Below are positions 21,086-30,984 of a DNA stretch of 64,000 bases, one piece after another. Under the pieces are notes generated by a model that saw only the letters and a list, made by a program, of their open reading frames with translations, was not told the DNA's origin and ran no database searches. This stretch comes from Oscillospiraceae bacterium (GTDB lineage: Bacteria > Bacillota > Clostridia > Oscillospirales > Acutalibacteraceae): positions 1-64,000 of the forward strand of contig SVON01000001.1 in NCBI GenBank assembly GCA_015066365.1. The letters are read 5' to 3'. The first letter of the stretch is position 1. The number at the start of each line of letters is the position of its first letter. The position numbers and the translations under genes were made by a program.

Positions 21086-21544
21086 ATGGATGATCAAAAA
21101 TTTATGACCCTGGCCCTGGATTTGGCCCGTCAGGCCGCCGCGGAGGGAGAGGTGCCGGTGGGGGCTGTGGTGGTGCGGGACGGTGTGGTGATCGGCACCG
21201 GTCGCAACCGTCGGGAGACCTCCGGTAACTCGTTAGCCCACGCTGAGGTGGAGGCCATCGACGCCGCCTGCCGCACTCTGGGCGGTTGGCAGTTGGTGGG
21301 ATGCACCCTGTACGTGACCCTGGAGCCGTGCCCCATGTGTGCCGGGGCGATTATTAACTCCCGCATCCCACGGGTGGTGCAGGGTGCTCAAAATCCCAAG
21401 GCAGGTTCCTGCGGGTCCATCGTGGATCTGTTCGCCTTGCCCTATAATCATCGCCCGGAGCTTGTCTCCGGCGTGATGGAGGAGGAGTGCCAGCAGGTGC
21501 TCAAAGACTTTTTCAAGAATATGAGAGCGGGGCGAGTAAAATGA
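21086..21544 (+). CDS. tadA: tRNA-specific adenosine deaminase
   Basis: LAHAEVEAID (HAE) and EPCPMCAGAI (PCxxC). Confidence 0.95.
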   Translation: MDDQKFMTLALDLARQAAAEGEVPVGAVVVRDGVVIGTGRNRRETSGNSLAHAEVEAIDAACRTLGGWQLVGCTLYVTLEPCPMCAGAIINSRIPRVVQGAQNPKAGSCGSIVDLFALPYNHRPELVSGVMEEECQQVLKDFFKNMRAGRVK

Positions 21545-22182
21545 CCCGCGTGTATTTTGTGCGCCACGGACAGAGCGAGTCCAATCTTATCACCCAGTTT
21601 GCCGGCTCGCTGGATATGCCGCTGACCGAAAAAGGGCGACAACAGGCGGAGGTAACTGCCCGGTTTTTGTGTGAGATTCCCTTTACGGCTGTGTACGCCA
21701 GCGACCTAAAACGGGCCTACGATACCGGTAAAGCGGTGGCGGAGTTGCAGAATGTTCCCATCGTGGGGGATGCCCGGTTGCGGGAGATCTTCGCCGGAGA
21801 ATGGGAGGGGAAGAGCTACTCGGATTTGGAGCGGGATTTCCCGGATAGCTACGGCACGTGGCGTCACCAAATCGGTTTGGCTCAGTGCCCCGGCGGTGAG
21901 TCGGTGGCCGGGCTGCAACAGCGGGTGCGTGCGTGTGTCGAGGAGATCGTCCGTAACCACCCCGGTGAGACCGTTTGCGTCGCCACCCACGCCACCCCCA
22001 TCCGGGTGATGGAGTGCGTGTGGACGGATACGCCGCTAAAGCGGATGCACACCATCCCCTGGGTCAGCAACGCCTCGGTGACGGTGGCGGAGTATGACGA
22101 GGCCGGCATCGGCCGCCTGCTGGAGCGGGATCTGCACGACCATCTAGGTGAGTTGCATACGGTTTTGGCGAAAAACGTGTAA
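21541..22182 (+). CDS. Histidine phosphatase family protein
   Basis: VYFVRHGQSESN phosphohistidine motif; start overlaps tadA stop (ATGA). Confidence 0.92.
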   Translation: MTRVYFVRHGQSESNLITQFAGSLDMPLTEKGRQQAEVTARFLCEIPFTAVYASDLKRAYDTGKAVAELQNVPIVGDARLREIFAGEWEGKSYSDLERDFPDSYGTWRHQIGLAQCPGGESVAGLQQRVRACVEEIVRNHPGETVCVATHATPIRVMECVWTDTPLKRMHTIPWVSNASVTVAEYDEAGIGRLLERDLHDHLGELHTVLAKNV

Positions 22183-22236
22183 AAGAGCGATTCAACAACA
22201 GAGGTTTTCTTTGTGTTGTTGGATCGCTGTTTTTTT
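22180..22236 (+). terminator. Intrinsic terminator
   Basis: AGCGATTCAACAACA...TGTTGTTGGATCGCTGTTTTTTT. Confidence 0.88.
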
Positions 22237-22279
22237 GAAATTTTCCTCCACAATATCTTGTGATTTTTACTCTTTATTC

Positions 22280-22308
22280 TTGCATTCTGACAATAATTAT
22301 AGTATAAT
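22280..22308 (+). promoter_or_regulatory. Putative sigma-A promoter of miaB operon: TTGCAT-N17-TATAAT
   Basis: -35 22280-22285, -10 22303-22308. Confidence 0.7.
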
Positions 22309-22347
22309 AACAAAGTGTATATATGTTGGAAAGGAACACACTTTGCT

Positions 22348-23757
22348 ATGACCCGTAATATTCCACGGGAAGAACTGGATTTACAGCTTCCCTTTTACGA
22401 AAAAGTGCGTCAGCACTATATGAATACCAAGCCGGAATCACCCCCCTTGGCTTGCATCCGCACTTTTGGCTGTCAGCAGAACGTGGCAGACTCGGAGCAC
22501 ATCAAGGGTATGCTGGCTCAGATGGGCTTTGGCTTTACCGAAGAGGTGGAGGAGGCGGATTTCATCCTCTTCAACACCTGCGCGGTGCGGGAGCACGCCT
22601 GCGACCGGGTATTCGGCAACGTGGGCGCCCTCAAACACATCAAGCGCCGCCGCCCCGAGGTGCTGATTGCGGTGTGCGGCTGTATGGTACAGCAACCCCA
22701 TGTGGCGGAAAAGCTCAAAGAGAGCTATCCTTTTGTTGGGTTGGTGTTCGGCACCCACGTCATCCATCGCTTCCCAGAGCTGATGTGGCAGGCATTAAAT
22801 CAGCGCCGCCAACTGTCGGTGACCCCCGCTGAGGACGGTGTCATCGCCGAGGGCTTGCCCACCCACCGGGACGGCACCTTTAAGGCGTGGTTGCCCATTA
22901 TGTACGGATGCAACAATTTCTGCACCTATTGTATCGTGCCCTATGTCCGTGGCCGGGAGCGAAGCCGCGACCCGGAGATCATTCTGGCGGAGGCCAGAGA
23001 ATTGGTGGCGCAGGGCTATAAGGAGATCACCTTGCTGGGGCAGAACGTGAACTCCTACGGAAAAGGGGAGAGCCATGGGGTGAATTTTGCGGAGCTTTTG
23101 CGTCGCATCAACGCCATCCCCGGTGATTTCACCATCCGGTTTATGACCTCCCACCCCAAGGACGCTTCCCGCGAACTGTTCGATACCATCGCCGCCTGCC
23201 AAAAGGTGTCCCGGCATTTCCATCTGCCGTTCCAATCCGGCAATGACCGGGTGCTGAAGGCGATGAACCGCCACTACGACCGCAGGCAGTATTTGGATCT
23301 GGTGTCCTATGCGCGCAAGGTAGTGCCGGATATTTCCTTCACCAGCGACGTGATCGTGGGTTTTCCCGGCGAGACGCGCGAGGAGTTTGAGGATACCTTG
23401 TCCTTGGTGAAAGAGGTGGGCTTCACCTCGCTGTTCACCTTTATTTTCTCACCGCGAAAGGGTACCCCGGCGGCTGAGATGGATGATCCGGTACCGATGA
23501 AGACCAAGACCGCTTGGTTCCAGGAGTTGTCGGCGTTGCAGGAGGAAATTTCCGCTGAGCGGTTGGCACAACTGGTGGGTACCGAACAGCGGGCTTTGTT
23601 GGAAACCGCTGAGGATGGATATATCGAGGCGCGGCTGGCCTCCAACAGCGTGGTGCGGGTCGAGGCTGACCCTGCGCTGGTGGGGCGGTACGCCACCATC
23701 CGCATTGACGACGCACGAAGTTGGATTATGCACGGAACCGTGCTTTCTGTTGAATAA
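22348..23757 (+). CDS. miaB: tRNA-2-methylthio-N6-dimethylallyladenosine synthase
   Basis: RTFGCQQNVADSEHIKG, CNNFCTYCIVPYVRGRERSR, TRAM-like C-terminus. Confidence 0.97.
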   Translation: MTRNIPREELDLQLPFYEKVRQHYMNTKPESPPLACIRTFGCQQNVADSEHIKGMLAQMGFGFTEEVEEADFILFNTCAVREHACDRVFGNVGALKHIKRRRPEVLIAVCGCMVQQPHVAEKLKESYPFVGLVFGTHVIHRFPELMWQALNQRRQLSVTPAEDGVIAEGLPTHRDGTFKAWLPIMYGCNNFCTYCIVPYVRGRERSRDPEIILAEARELVAQGYKEITLLGQNVNSYGKGESHGVNFAELLRRINAIPGDFTIRFMTSHPKDASRELFDTIAACQKVSRHFHLPFQSGNDRVLKAMNRHYDRRQYLDLVSYARKVVPDISFTSDVIVGFPGETREEFEDTLSLVKEVGFTSLFTFIFSPRKGTPAAEMDDPVPMKTKTAWFQELSALQEEISAERLAQLVGTEQRALLETAEDGYIEARLASNSVVRVEADPALVGRYATIRIDDARSWIMHGTVLSVE

Positions 23758-23773
23758 TTTACAAAAGGAGATT

Positions 23774-24187
23774 ATGATGATGGATACTTTATTGGCTATG
23801 GCGATTGATTTGGCAACTCAGTTGCAGGCAGACCCCCGCTGTGAGGCGGTGATGGCCGCCACCAAAGCGGCAGACGAGGACGAGACTCTGCAGAAGCTCA
23901 TCAGCGAGTTTAACCTCAAGCGTATCGCCATCAATACCGAAGAGGGCAAAGAGGAGGTTGACACGGAGAAGATCCGTCAACTGAATCAGGAACTGCGGGA
24001 GACCTATGCCGCGGTGATGGCCAACGAGAAGATGATGGCTTATAATCAGGCCAAGGGTGAGCTGGATGTGCTGGTGAACAAGATCCAGTTCGCCATCAAC
24101 CTGGCGGCTCAGGGGCAGGACCCCAACCTGGCGGCTCAAGAGAGCGCCTGCTCCGGCGACTGCAGCAGTTGCGGCGGTTGCCACTGA
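23774..24187 (+). CDS. YlbF/YmcA family protein with Cys-rich C-terminal tail
   Basis: MDTLLAMAIDLATQLQADPRCEAVMAATKAADEDETLQKLISEF...; lies between miaB and mutS as ymcA does in Bacillus; tail CSGDCSSCGGCH. Confidence 0.85.
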   Translation: MMMDTLLAMAIDLATQLQADPRCEAVMAATKAADEDETLQKLISEFNLKRIAINTEEGKEEVDTEKIRQLNQELRETYAAVMANEKMMAYNQAKGELDVLVNKIQFAINLAAQGQDPNLAAQESACSGDCSSCGGCH

Positions 24188-24224
24188 GATTTTTGGAATT
24201 GTACAGTAAAGGATGGGCTGACCT

Positions 24225-26843
24225 ATGGCGGAAATGACGCCGATGATGCAGCAATACCTGCAAATCAAGGAAAAACACAAAGATTGCATTATTTTCTTCC
24301 GGTTGGGTGATTTCTATGAGATGTTCTTTGACGATGCCAAATTGGCGTCCAAAGAACTGGAGCTTACCCTCACCGGTCGCGATTGCGGACAAAAAGAGCG
24401 TGCCCCTATGTGTGGCGTGCCCTTCCACAGCTATGAGAGTTACGTGGCCCGTTTAGTGGCTCGTGGCTACAAAGTGGCCATCTGTGAGCAGACCGAAGAC
24501 CCGGCTCAGGCCAAAGGGCTTGTCAAGCGGGATATTATCCGCATTTTGACCCCCGGTACGGTCATTGAGGGCAGTATGCTGGACGAGGCTAAGAACAACT
24601 ATCTGGCGGTGGTGTGCGCCACGGCGGATAAGAAGACCTACGGCCTTTGTTTCTGCGATTGCTCCACCGGCGAGATTCATCTGACCCAGTTGTTTGGTGA
24701 GGACCTGGAGCTGCGGGTGGTCAACGAGCTGGGCCGCTATTCTCCCAGCGAGATTCTGGTGAATGAGTACGCCTCTGACTGTAAAGGGATTATCGAGTTT
24801 TCTGAGCGTCGTTTGAATGGGCATCTGGAAGTGCGCCCTGCTCAGGATTTTGATCTGTCCGGTGCTCAGGAGATCATTCTCCGCCAGTTTAAGGCGGTGT
24901 CCCTGTCCGCTCTTGAGGTGGAGGACAAGCCGGTAGCGGTGTGTGCTTTTGGATGCGCTATCGGTTACCTGCAGGCCACTCAGATGACCGGCCTGGAGCG
25001 GATGAATAAGCTGGATGTGTATTCTGACGCCCAGTATATGAAACTGGATTTGACAGCCCGCCGTAATCTGGAGTTGTTGGAGACCATGCGTTCTCAAGAA
25101 AAACGCGGTTCGCTCCTTGGTGTGCTGGATCATACCAAGACGGCTATGGGCAAACGCCTGCTCCGCAGTTGGATCGAGCAGCCATTGGTGCAGATCGCGC
25201 CTATCAGCCGCCGTCTGAATGCGGTGGACGAACTGGTGCATCAATCTGTGTTCCGCAGTGATTTGCAGGAGGTTTTAGCCGAAATCTACGATCTAGAGCG
25301 CATTATGACCCGCGTGGTGTATGGCAGCGCCAACGGTCGGGAACTGCGGTCTTTGTATCAAACCCTTTCCTATATGCCTTCTGTGCGGCAGATACTGGCT
25401 CAAGCGGAAAGCACCGAGTTGTGTGCGATTCGAGATGCCATTGACCCGCTGGAGGATGTGTGCGATCTGATCGCTGGAGCGATTGTGGACGAGCCGCCCT
25501 TTACGGTGCGGGAGGGTGGCATGATCCGCCCCGGCTACAATGCCGAGTTGGACGAGCTGACCGCCATTATGACCGACGGTAAAGGTATCTTGACCCGCAT
25601 CGAAACCGAAGAAAAAGAAAAGACCGGTATCAAGACGCTGAAGGTGGGGTATAACCGCGTGTTCGGTTATTACATTGAGATCTCTCGTTTGTACAGCGAT
25701 CAGGTGCCGGAGCACTATATCCGTAAACAAACCTTGGCTAATGCCGAGCGGTATATCACCCAAGAACTGAAAGAACTGGAGGCGCGGGTGTTGGGCGCCA
25801 AGGACCGTGCCGTAGCGCTGGAATATCAGTTGTTTACCCAAATCCGTGAGGCGGTTGCCGCCCAGTTGTTACGGATTCAAGCTACCGCTGAAGCACTGGC
25901 AAAACTGGATGTGCTGATCTCGCTGGCGGTGACGGCAGTGCGGTATAATTATTGCCGTCCCGAAGTGGATCTGTCCGGCCGTCTTTCCATCATCGGTGGA
26001 CGCCATCCGGTGGTGGAGGCGTTGTCCTCTGCGCCTTTTGTGCCCAACGATACAAATTTGGATAATGGGGAAAACCGGGTGGCTCTGATCACAGGCCCCA
26101 ATATGGCAGGTAAATCCACCTATATGCGTCAAACGGCGCTGATCACTCTAATGGCGCAGATCGGTAGCTTTGTGCCGGCTCAGAGCGCCACCATCGGTAT
26201 TGTGGACAGCATCTTCACCCGTGTGGGTGCGTCGGATGATCTGGCTGCCGGTCAGTCTACCTTTATGGTGGAGATGAGCGAGGTGGCTTCTATCCTGCGT
26301 AACGCCACCTCCAAGAGCCTCATTGTGTTTGACGAAATCGGTCGCGGTACCTCTACCTTTGACGGTATGAGCATCGCCCGCGCCGTGTTGGAATACGTGG
26401 CGAATCCCAAACGCATTGGTGCCAAGACGTTGTTTGCCACACATTATCACGAGTTGACCTCTATTGAAGAGGAAAGCGACTGCATTAAGAACTATAACAT
26501 CGCGGTCAAAAAGCGAGGTGACGACGTCACCTTCCTGCGGCGCATCGTGCGTGGCCCGGCGGACGACAGTTATGGTATTGAAGTGGCGAAATTGGCCGGC
26601 ATCAACGATGAAGTGGTGCGCCGTGCTAAGGAAATCCTGCGCAGCATCGAAGGGGGAGAGGCGGTGCCGGTTAAGCACCGTTCTGCTGCTCAGCCGGTTG
26701 AACAGCAGGATCAACTGTCGCTGCTGACCGGTATGGAAAACCCGCTTATTGAAAAACTGAAAGAACTGGACGTCAACGTGCTGACTCCCATTGAGGCGAT
26801 GCAGGCTTTGTACGATCTGGTCAAGGAAGCCCAAACTTATTAA
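24225..26843 (+). CDS. mutS: DNA mismatch repair protein MutS
   Basis: DCIIFFRLGDFYEMFFDDA mismatch-binding motif; TGPNMAGKSTYMRQ Walker A. Confidence 0.98.
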   Translation: MAEMTPMMQQYLQIKEKHKDCIIFFRLGDFYEMFFDDAKLASKELELTLTGRDCGQKERAPMCGVPFHSYESYVARLVARGYKVAICEQTEDPAQAKGLVKRDIIRILTPGTVIEGSMLDEAKNNYLAVVCATADKKTYGLCFCDCSTGEIHLTQLFGEDLELRVVNELGRYSPSEILVNEYASDCKGIIEFSERRLNGHLEVRPAQDFDLSGAQEIILRQFKAVSLSALEVEDKPVAVCAFGCAIGYLQATQMTGLERMNKLDVYSDAQYMKLDLTARRNLELLETMRSQEKRGSLLGVLDHTKTAMGKRLLRSWIEQPLVQIAPISRRLNAVDELVHQSVFRSDLQEVLAEIYDLERIMTRVVYGSANGRELRSLYQTLSYMPSVRQILAQAESTELCAIRDAIDPLEDVCDLIAGAIVDEPPFTVREGGMIRPGYNAELDELTAIMTDGKGILTRIETEEKEKTGIKTLKVGYNRVFGYYIEISRLYSDQVPEHYIRKQTLANAERYITQELKELEARVLGAKDRAVALEYQLFTQIREAVAAQLLRIQATAEALAKLDVLISLAVTAVRYNYCRPEVDLSGRLSIIGGRHPVVEALSSAPFVPNDTNLDNGENRVALITGPNMAGKSTYMRQTALITLMAQIGSFVPAQSATIGIVDSIFTRVGASDDLAAGQSTFMVEMSEVASILRNATSKSLIVFDEIGRGTSTFDGMSIARAVLEYVANPKRIGAKTLFATHYHELTSIEEESDCIKNYNIAVKKRGDDVTFLRRIVRGPADDSYGIEVAKLAGINDEVVRRAKEILRSIEGGEAVPVKHRSAAQPVEQQDQLSLLTGMENPLIEKLKELDVNVLTPIEAMQALYDLVKEAQTY

Positions 26844-26860
26844 CGAAAGGAGTGGTCGTC

Positions 26861-28756
26861 GTGGCAAAGATTCAAGTGTTGGACAAACACGTGGCGGAGC
26901 TGATTGCCGCCGGTGAGGTGGTGGAGCGCCCTGCCTCGGTTGTTAAGGAATTGATGGAAAACACCATCGATGCCGGTGCCAAACACGTAACGGTGGAGAT
27001 CCGCGATGGCGGTATCTCCTATATGCGCATCACCGACGATGGATGCGGTATCCATCGTGAGGATGTGGCCACCGCCTTTCTGCGGCACGCCACCAGCAAG
27101 GTGCGAACCGAAGAAGATCTGGGTGCCATCGGCACCCTCGGCTTCCGCGGCGAGGCATTAGCCTCGGTGGCGGCGGTAGCCAAGGTGGAGGTGACTACCT
27201 GTGCCACCGGTGAGATGGTGGGTACCCGCTACGTCATCCACGGCGGGGAGGAGATCCTTATCGAGGATGCCGGTTGTGCGGAGGGCTCCACCTTTGTGGT
27301 GGAGGACCTCTTCTACAATATCCCGGCGCGTATGAAGTTCCTCAAGAAGGATGTCAGCGAGGGCAACGCCGTAGCCGGTGTTGTGGAGCGGTTAGCTCTG
27401 TCCCATCCGGAGATCGCGGTAAAGTTTATTCGCAATGGCCGGGTAGAATTGCAGACCCCCGGTGATGGGCAGGTGCTTTCTTGCATTCACGCCGTGTTTG
27501 GTAAGCAGTTTGCGTCTACTTTAATGCCGGTGGAATACTCTATGGGCGGCGTGACGGTGTCCGGCTTTGTGTGCAAGCCTGAGTATGCCCGCCCCAATCG
27601 CACCATGCAGCATTATTTTGTCAACGACCGATACGTCAAGACCCAGACCGGCTTGGTGGCGTTGGAACGCGCCTATAAAGGGATGCTTATGGCGGGACGG
27701 TTCCCGGCTTGTGTGCTGTTTATCAGCCTGCCGGCAGAGACGGTGGACGCCAACGTGCACCCCGCCAAGATCGAGGTGCGGTTTATCAACGAAAAGCCGG
27801 TATTTGATGCTGTATATTACGGCGTTCGTTCTGCCTTGGAATCCCGTAGTTCTATCCGTCAGATGGAGCTGCCCAAAGAACCGGAAAAACCGGTGGCTCC
27901 CGCGTATGTGCCGAAAGCGACCCCCGTGGTGACGCCTATCCTGGTGAAGCCGGAAAGCCCGGCAGTCGTTCCGACTCCGGCAAAACGCCCCTCCTTTTTG
28001 GATATGGTGGTGGACGATCAACCCGCAGAAACGGGAACCCTTGCCGATACCACCGGAAAAGAGGAGCCCAAGACGACCGGGTTGCCGTTGACGTTGGACG
28101 ATTTGCCGACCTATGAACCTTCTAAGCCGAAAACGGTCACCCCTCCCGAGTCCAGGCCTGAACCGGAGCAGCTGGTGATGGAACAGGGGCCTGAGATTCA
28201 GGTGTTGGGCGAGCTGTTTAAGACCTACATATTGGCGCAGATGGGGGAGAGTTTGTTTATCATCGATAAACACGCGGCCCACGAGCGCATTTTATTTAAT
28301 AAGCTGAAATCTCAAGCCCGCGTGGATGAGCAGTTGTTGCTCACCCCGGTGGCGGTCACTGTCAGCCGCGAGGAGCATTCTGCTCTGCTGGAATCGGTGG
28401 AGGAACTGCAAAGCGCCGGGATCACACTGGAGGATTTTGGCGGCCAGTGCGTGTTGGTACGCACCTTCCCGATGATTTTGTCCGGTGCAGACATCGACAG
28501 CACCATCCGCGAGATTGCCGCCGGCTTTGTGGGGGGTAACCGCGAGGTGCAGAGCAGTAAACTGGATTGGATTTATCACTCCTCTGCTTGCCGCGCCGCG
28601 GTCAAGGCGGGGGATAATGCCCGCCCTGCCGAATTGTTGGATCTGGCCAAGCAGGTGCTTACGGATGAGAACATCCGCTTCTGCCCCCACGGTCGTCCGG
28701 TGTGTGTGGAGATGACCCGTAAAGAATTGGAAAAGCAGTTTGGACGCATTGTGTAA
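26861..28756 (+). CDS. mutL: DNA mismatch repair protein MutL
   Basis: IQVLDKHVAELIAAGEVVERPASVVKELMENTIDAGA; C-terminal CPHGRP and FGRI; GTG start after AAAGGAG. Confidence 0.97.
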   Translation: MAKIQVLDKHVAELIAAGEVVERPASVVKELMENTIDAGAKHVTVEIRDGGISYMRITDDGCGIHREDVATAFLRHATSKVRTEEDLGAIGTLGFRGEALASVAAVAKVEVTTCATGEMVGTRYVIHGGEEILIEDAGCAEGSTFVVEDLFYNIPARMKFLKKDVSEGNAVAGVVERLALSHPEIAVKFIRNGRVELQTPGDGQVLSCIHAVFGKQFASTLMPVEYSMGGVTVSGFVCKPEYARPNRTMQHYFVNDRYVKTQTGLVALERAYKGMLMAGRFPACVLFISLPAETVDANVHPAKIEVRFINEKPVFDAVYYGVRSALESRSSIRQMELPKEPEKPVAPAYVPKATPVVTPILVKPESPAVVPTPAKRPSFLDMVVDDQPAETGTLADTTGKEEPKTTGLPLTLDDLPTYEPSKPKTVTPPESRPEPEQLVMEQGPEIQVLGELFKTYILAQMGESLFIIDKHAAHERILFNKLKSQARVDEQLLLTPVAVTVSREEHSALLESVEELQSAGITLEDFGGQCVLVRTFPMILSGADIDSTIREIAAGFVGGNREVQSSKLDWIYHSSACRAAVKAGDNARPAELLDLAKQVLTDENIRFCPHGRPVCVEMTRKELEKQFGRIV

Positions 28757-28786
28757 TCCGTAAAATTAAGTGAGGTGAGCGCCGTT

Positions 28787-29737
28787 ATGGGCAAACAATT
28801 CTATCCCATTATTGCCGGGCCTACGGCATCCGGTAAGACGGCGCTGTCCATTCAACTGGCAAAAGCCATCGGCGGAGAGGTGGTTTCCGCCGACTCGATG
28901 CAGATTTACGGCGGCGTGGCGGTCGGTACCGCGCGCCCTACCGAAGAGGAGATGGAGGGAATCCCACACCATCTTATGGGGTTCTTACCATTGGATGATA
29001 AATACAGTGTGGCACGGTATCAAGAGGATGCCACTGCGGCATTCGAGGCGATTTACCGCCGGAGAAAAACACCGGTGATGTGCGGCGGTACCGGGCTGTA
29101 TATTCAGTCTTTTATGGAGAACCGTCAGCTGTTTGAGGAAGAGTCAGACCCGGAACTGCGTAAGAGGTATCAAGAATTGGCGGATGCCGAGGGCAACGAA
29201 GTGCTGCTGGAACGGTTGCGCTTGGTGGATCCCGAAACGGCTGGACGGTTGCACGTCAACGATCGCAATCGCATCATCCGCGCTCTGGAGGTGTATCACA
29301 CCACCGGGCAAACCATCGCCGAACAGGTGAAGCTGTCCCATTCCGTTCCCTCTCCCTACACACCGTGTCTGTTTTTGCTGGATTTTCAGGACCGGCAGAA
29401 TCTTTATGACCGCATCAACCGTCGTGTGGACGTGATGCTGGAGAAGGGGCTGTTGGAGGAGGCCAAACGGGTGTTGGCCACCGACCCGGATGCCACCGTT
29501 ACCCAAGCCATAGGGTACAAGGAGTTTTTGCCCTATTTCCGTGGTGAGATTTCGCTGGAAGAAGCAGCAGATAAGCTGCGTCAGCAAACCCGCCGTTACG
29601 CTAAACGCCAGCTTTCCTGGTTCCACCGTATGAGCGGTGTTCATACACTGTGGGTGGATGCGTGCGGTTCTGCTGAGGAACTGGTGACCCAGGCAATCTC
29701 TATTTATGAAACGTTTATGAAAGGAGAAGATGTCTAA
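28787..29737 (+). CDS. miaA: tRNA dimethylallyltransferase
   Basis: IIAGPTASGKTALSIQLAKAIGGEVVSADSMQIYGG. Confidence 0.97.
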   Translation: MGKQFYPIIAGPTASGKTALSIQLAKAIGGEVVSADSMQIYGGVAVGTARPTEEEMEGIPHHLMGFLPLDDKYSVARYQEDATAAFEAIYRRRKTPVMCGGTGLYIQSFMENRQLFEEESDPELRKRYQELADAEGNEVLLERLRLVDPETAGRLHVNDRNRIIRALEVYHTTGQTIAEQVKLSHSVPSPYTPCLFLLDFQDRQNLYDRINRRVDVMLEKGLLEEAKRVLATDPDATVTQAIGYKEFLPYFRGEISLEEAADKLRQQTRRYAKRQLSWFHRMSGVHTLWVDACGSAEELVTQAISIYETFMKGEDV

Positions 29738-30984
29738 TGAGAAAAAGACGACAGGAGCGTTGGCGCACCGTGTTGTCGGTGGTGTTGGTGCTGTGCGCGG
29801 TATCCTACATCGGTTATCAAGGCTTTCGTAGCGTCTTCTCCGGTGTGACTACCGAACAGGCGGTGGAGCACAGCATATTTGAATCCATCGACGCTACCGG
29901 GTTGGTGTTTCGATCGGAGCAGGTGATCCCGGCCACCAAAAAAGGCCATCCTTATTTTGCTGTGGAGAACGGCACCCGCGTAGCAAAACAGAGCGTGATC
30001 GCTTCGGTGTATAATGACGTCAACAGCGGTCACATCGAGCAGGAAATGGCAGAGATTGACGCGCAAATTGAGGCGCTCAACGCCATTCGCAAAGACGCCG
30101 GTTCCAACCGGCTGACCCTGGATATTGTTAAAGAGCAAACCGAGAAGACCTTGTACAGTTTGGTGCGCAACACCGAGAGTGGCGACCTGCAGGCGGTTGG
30201 TTCGTCGCAGTTTGACCTGTTGGCTCTGTTGAGCAAGGAACAATTGATCGTTGGTAAGACGGTGGACTTTGACAAAAAGATCGCCGAACTGAAAGCGGAG
30301 AAAAAACAACTGAAAAGCCGGTATCAAAAGCCCGTGGATAAGATCTATGCCTCGGATGCCGGGTATTTCGTTAACGCCACCGACGGCTTTGAGGGAGAGG
30401 TGGATAAGGAGAAACTGTGCGCTATGTCGGTGAGTGAACTGAAAAAGCGTATGGAAAAACAGCCAAAAAACGACGCAAAAGCCTGCGGAAAGATCGTGAG
30501 CGACTACGAGTGGTATATGGCTTGCGTGTTGCCTGATAGTTATTACGGCGAGCTGAACAATCAACTGGACCAGCCCGGAAAGGTCTCTTTGCGGATGTCC
30601 TTTGTGCTGGATGAGGCGATACCGGCGACCGTGATTTCTTGCGAAAAGGATAAGGACACCGAGGGTTATATGACGGTGGTGTTCCGCTGTGACTATATGT
30701 CCGCTGAACTGTCCACCATCCGAAAAGAAGCGGTGCAGATCCAGCTAAAAGAGCACACCGGTCTTAAGGTGCCCAAGCGGGCTATCGTCATTGACGAGAA
30801 TCAGCAGGCCGGCGTCTACGTCCGTGTGGGTAACGTGGCGTCCTTTAAAAAGATCAAACAGATTTACAGCGAGCCTGCCGATTACGTGATTTGCGAAGAG
30901 GTCAACGAGGACGGTTATCTGCGTATGTACGACGACATTATTACCGAAGGGAGAGATTTGTATGACGGAAAGATTGTCGGATAA
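29737..30984 (+). CDS. HlyD-like (membrane-fusion-type) single-TM protein in division operon
   Basis: N-terminal basic+TM segment, barrel-sandwich-like FAVENGTRVAKQSVIASVY, coiled-coil charged segments; overlaps miaA stop and yggS start. Confidence 0.65.
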   Translation: MRKRRQERWRTVLSVVLVLCAVSYIGYQGFRSVFSGVTTEQAVEHSIFESIDATGLVFRSEQVIPATKKGHPYFAVENGTRVAKQSVIASVYNDVNSGHIEQEMAEIDAQIEALNAIRKDAGSNRLTLDIVKEQTEKTLYSLVRNTESGDLQAVGSSQFDLLALLSKEQLIVGKTVDFDKKIAELKAEKKQLKSRYQKPVDKIYASDAGYFVNATDGFEGEVDKEKLCAMSVSELKKRMEKQPKNDAKACGKIVSDYEWYMACVLPDSYYGELNNQLDQPGKVSLRMSFVLDEAIPATVISCEKDKDTEGYMTVVFRCDYMSAELSTIRKEAVQIQLKEHTGLKVPKRAIVIDENQQAGVYVRVGNVASFKKIKQIYSEPADYVICEEVNEDGYLRMYDDIITEGRDLYDGKIVG

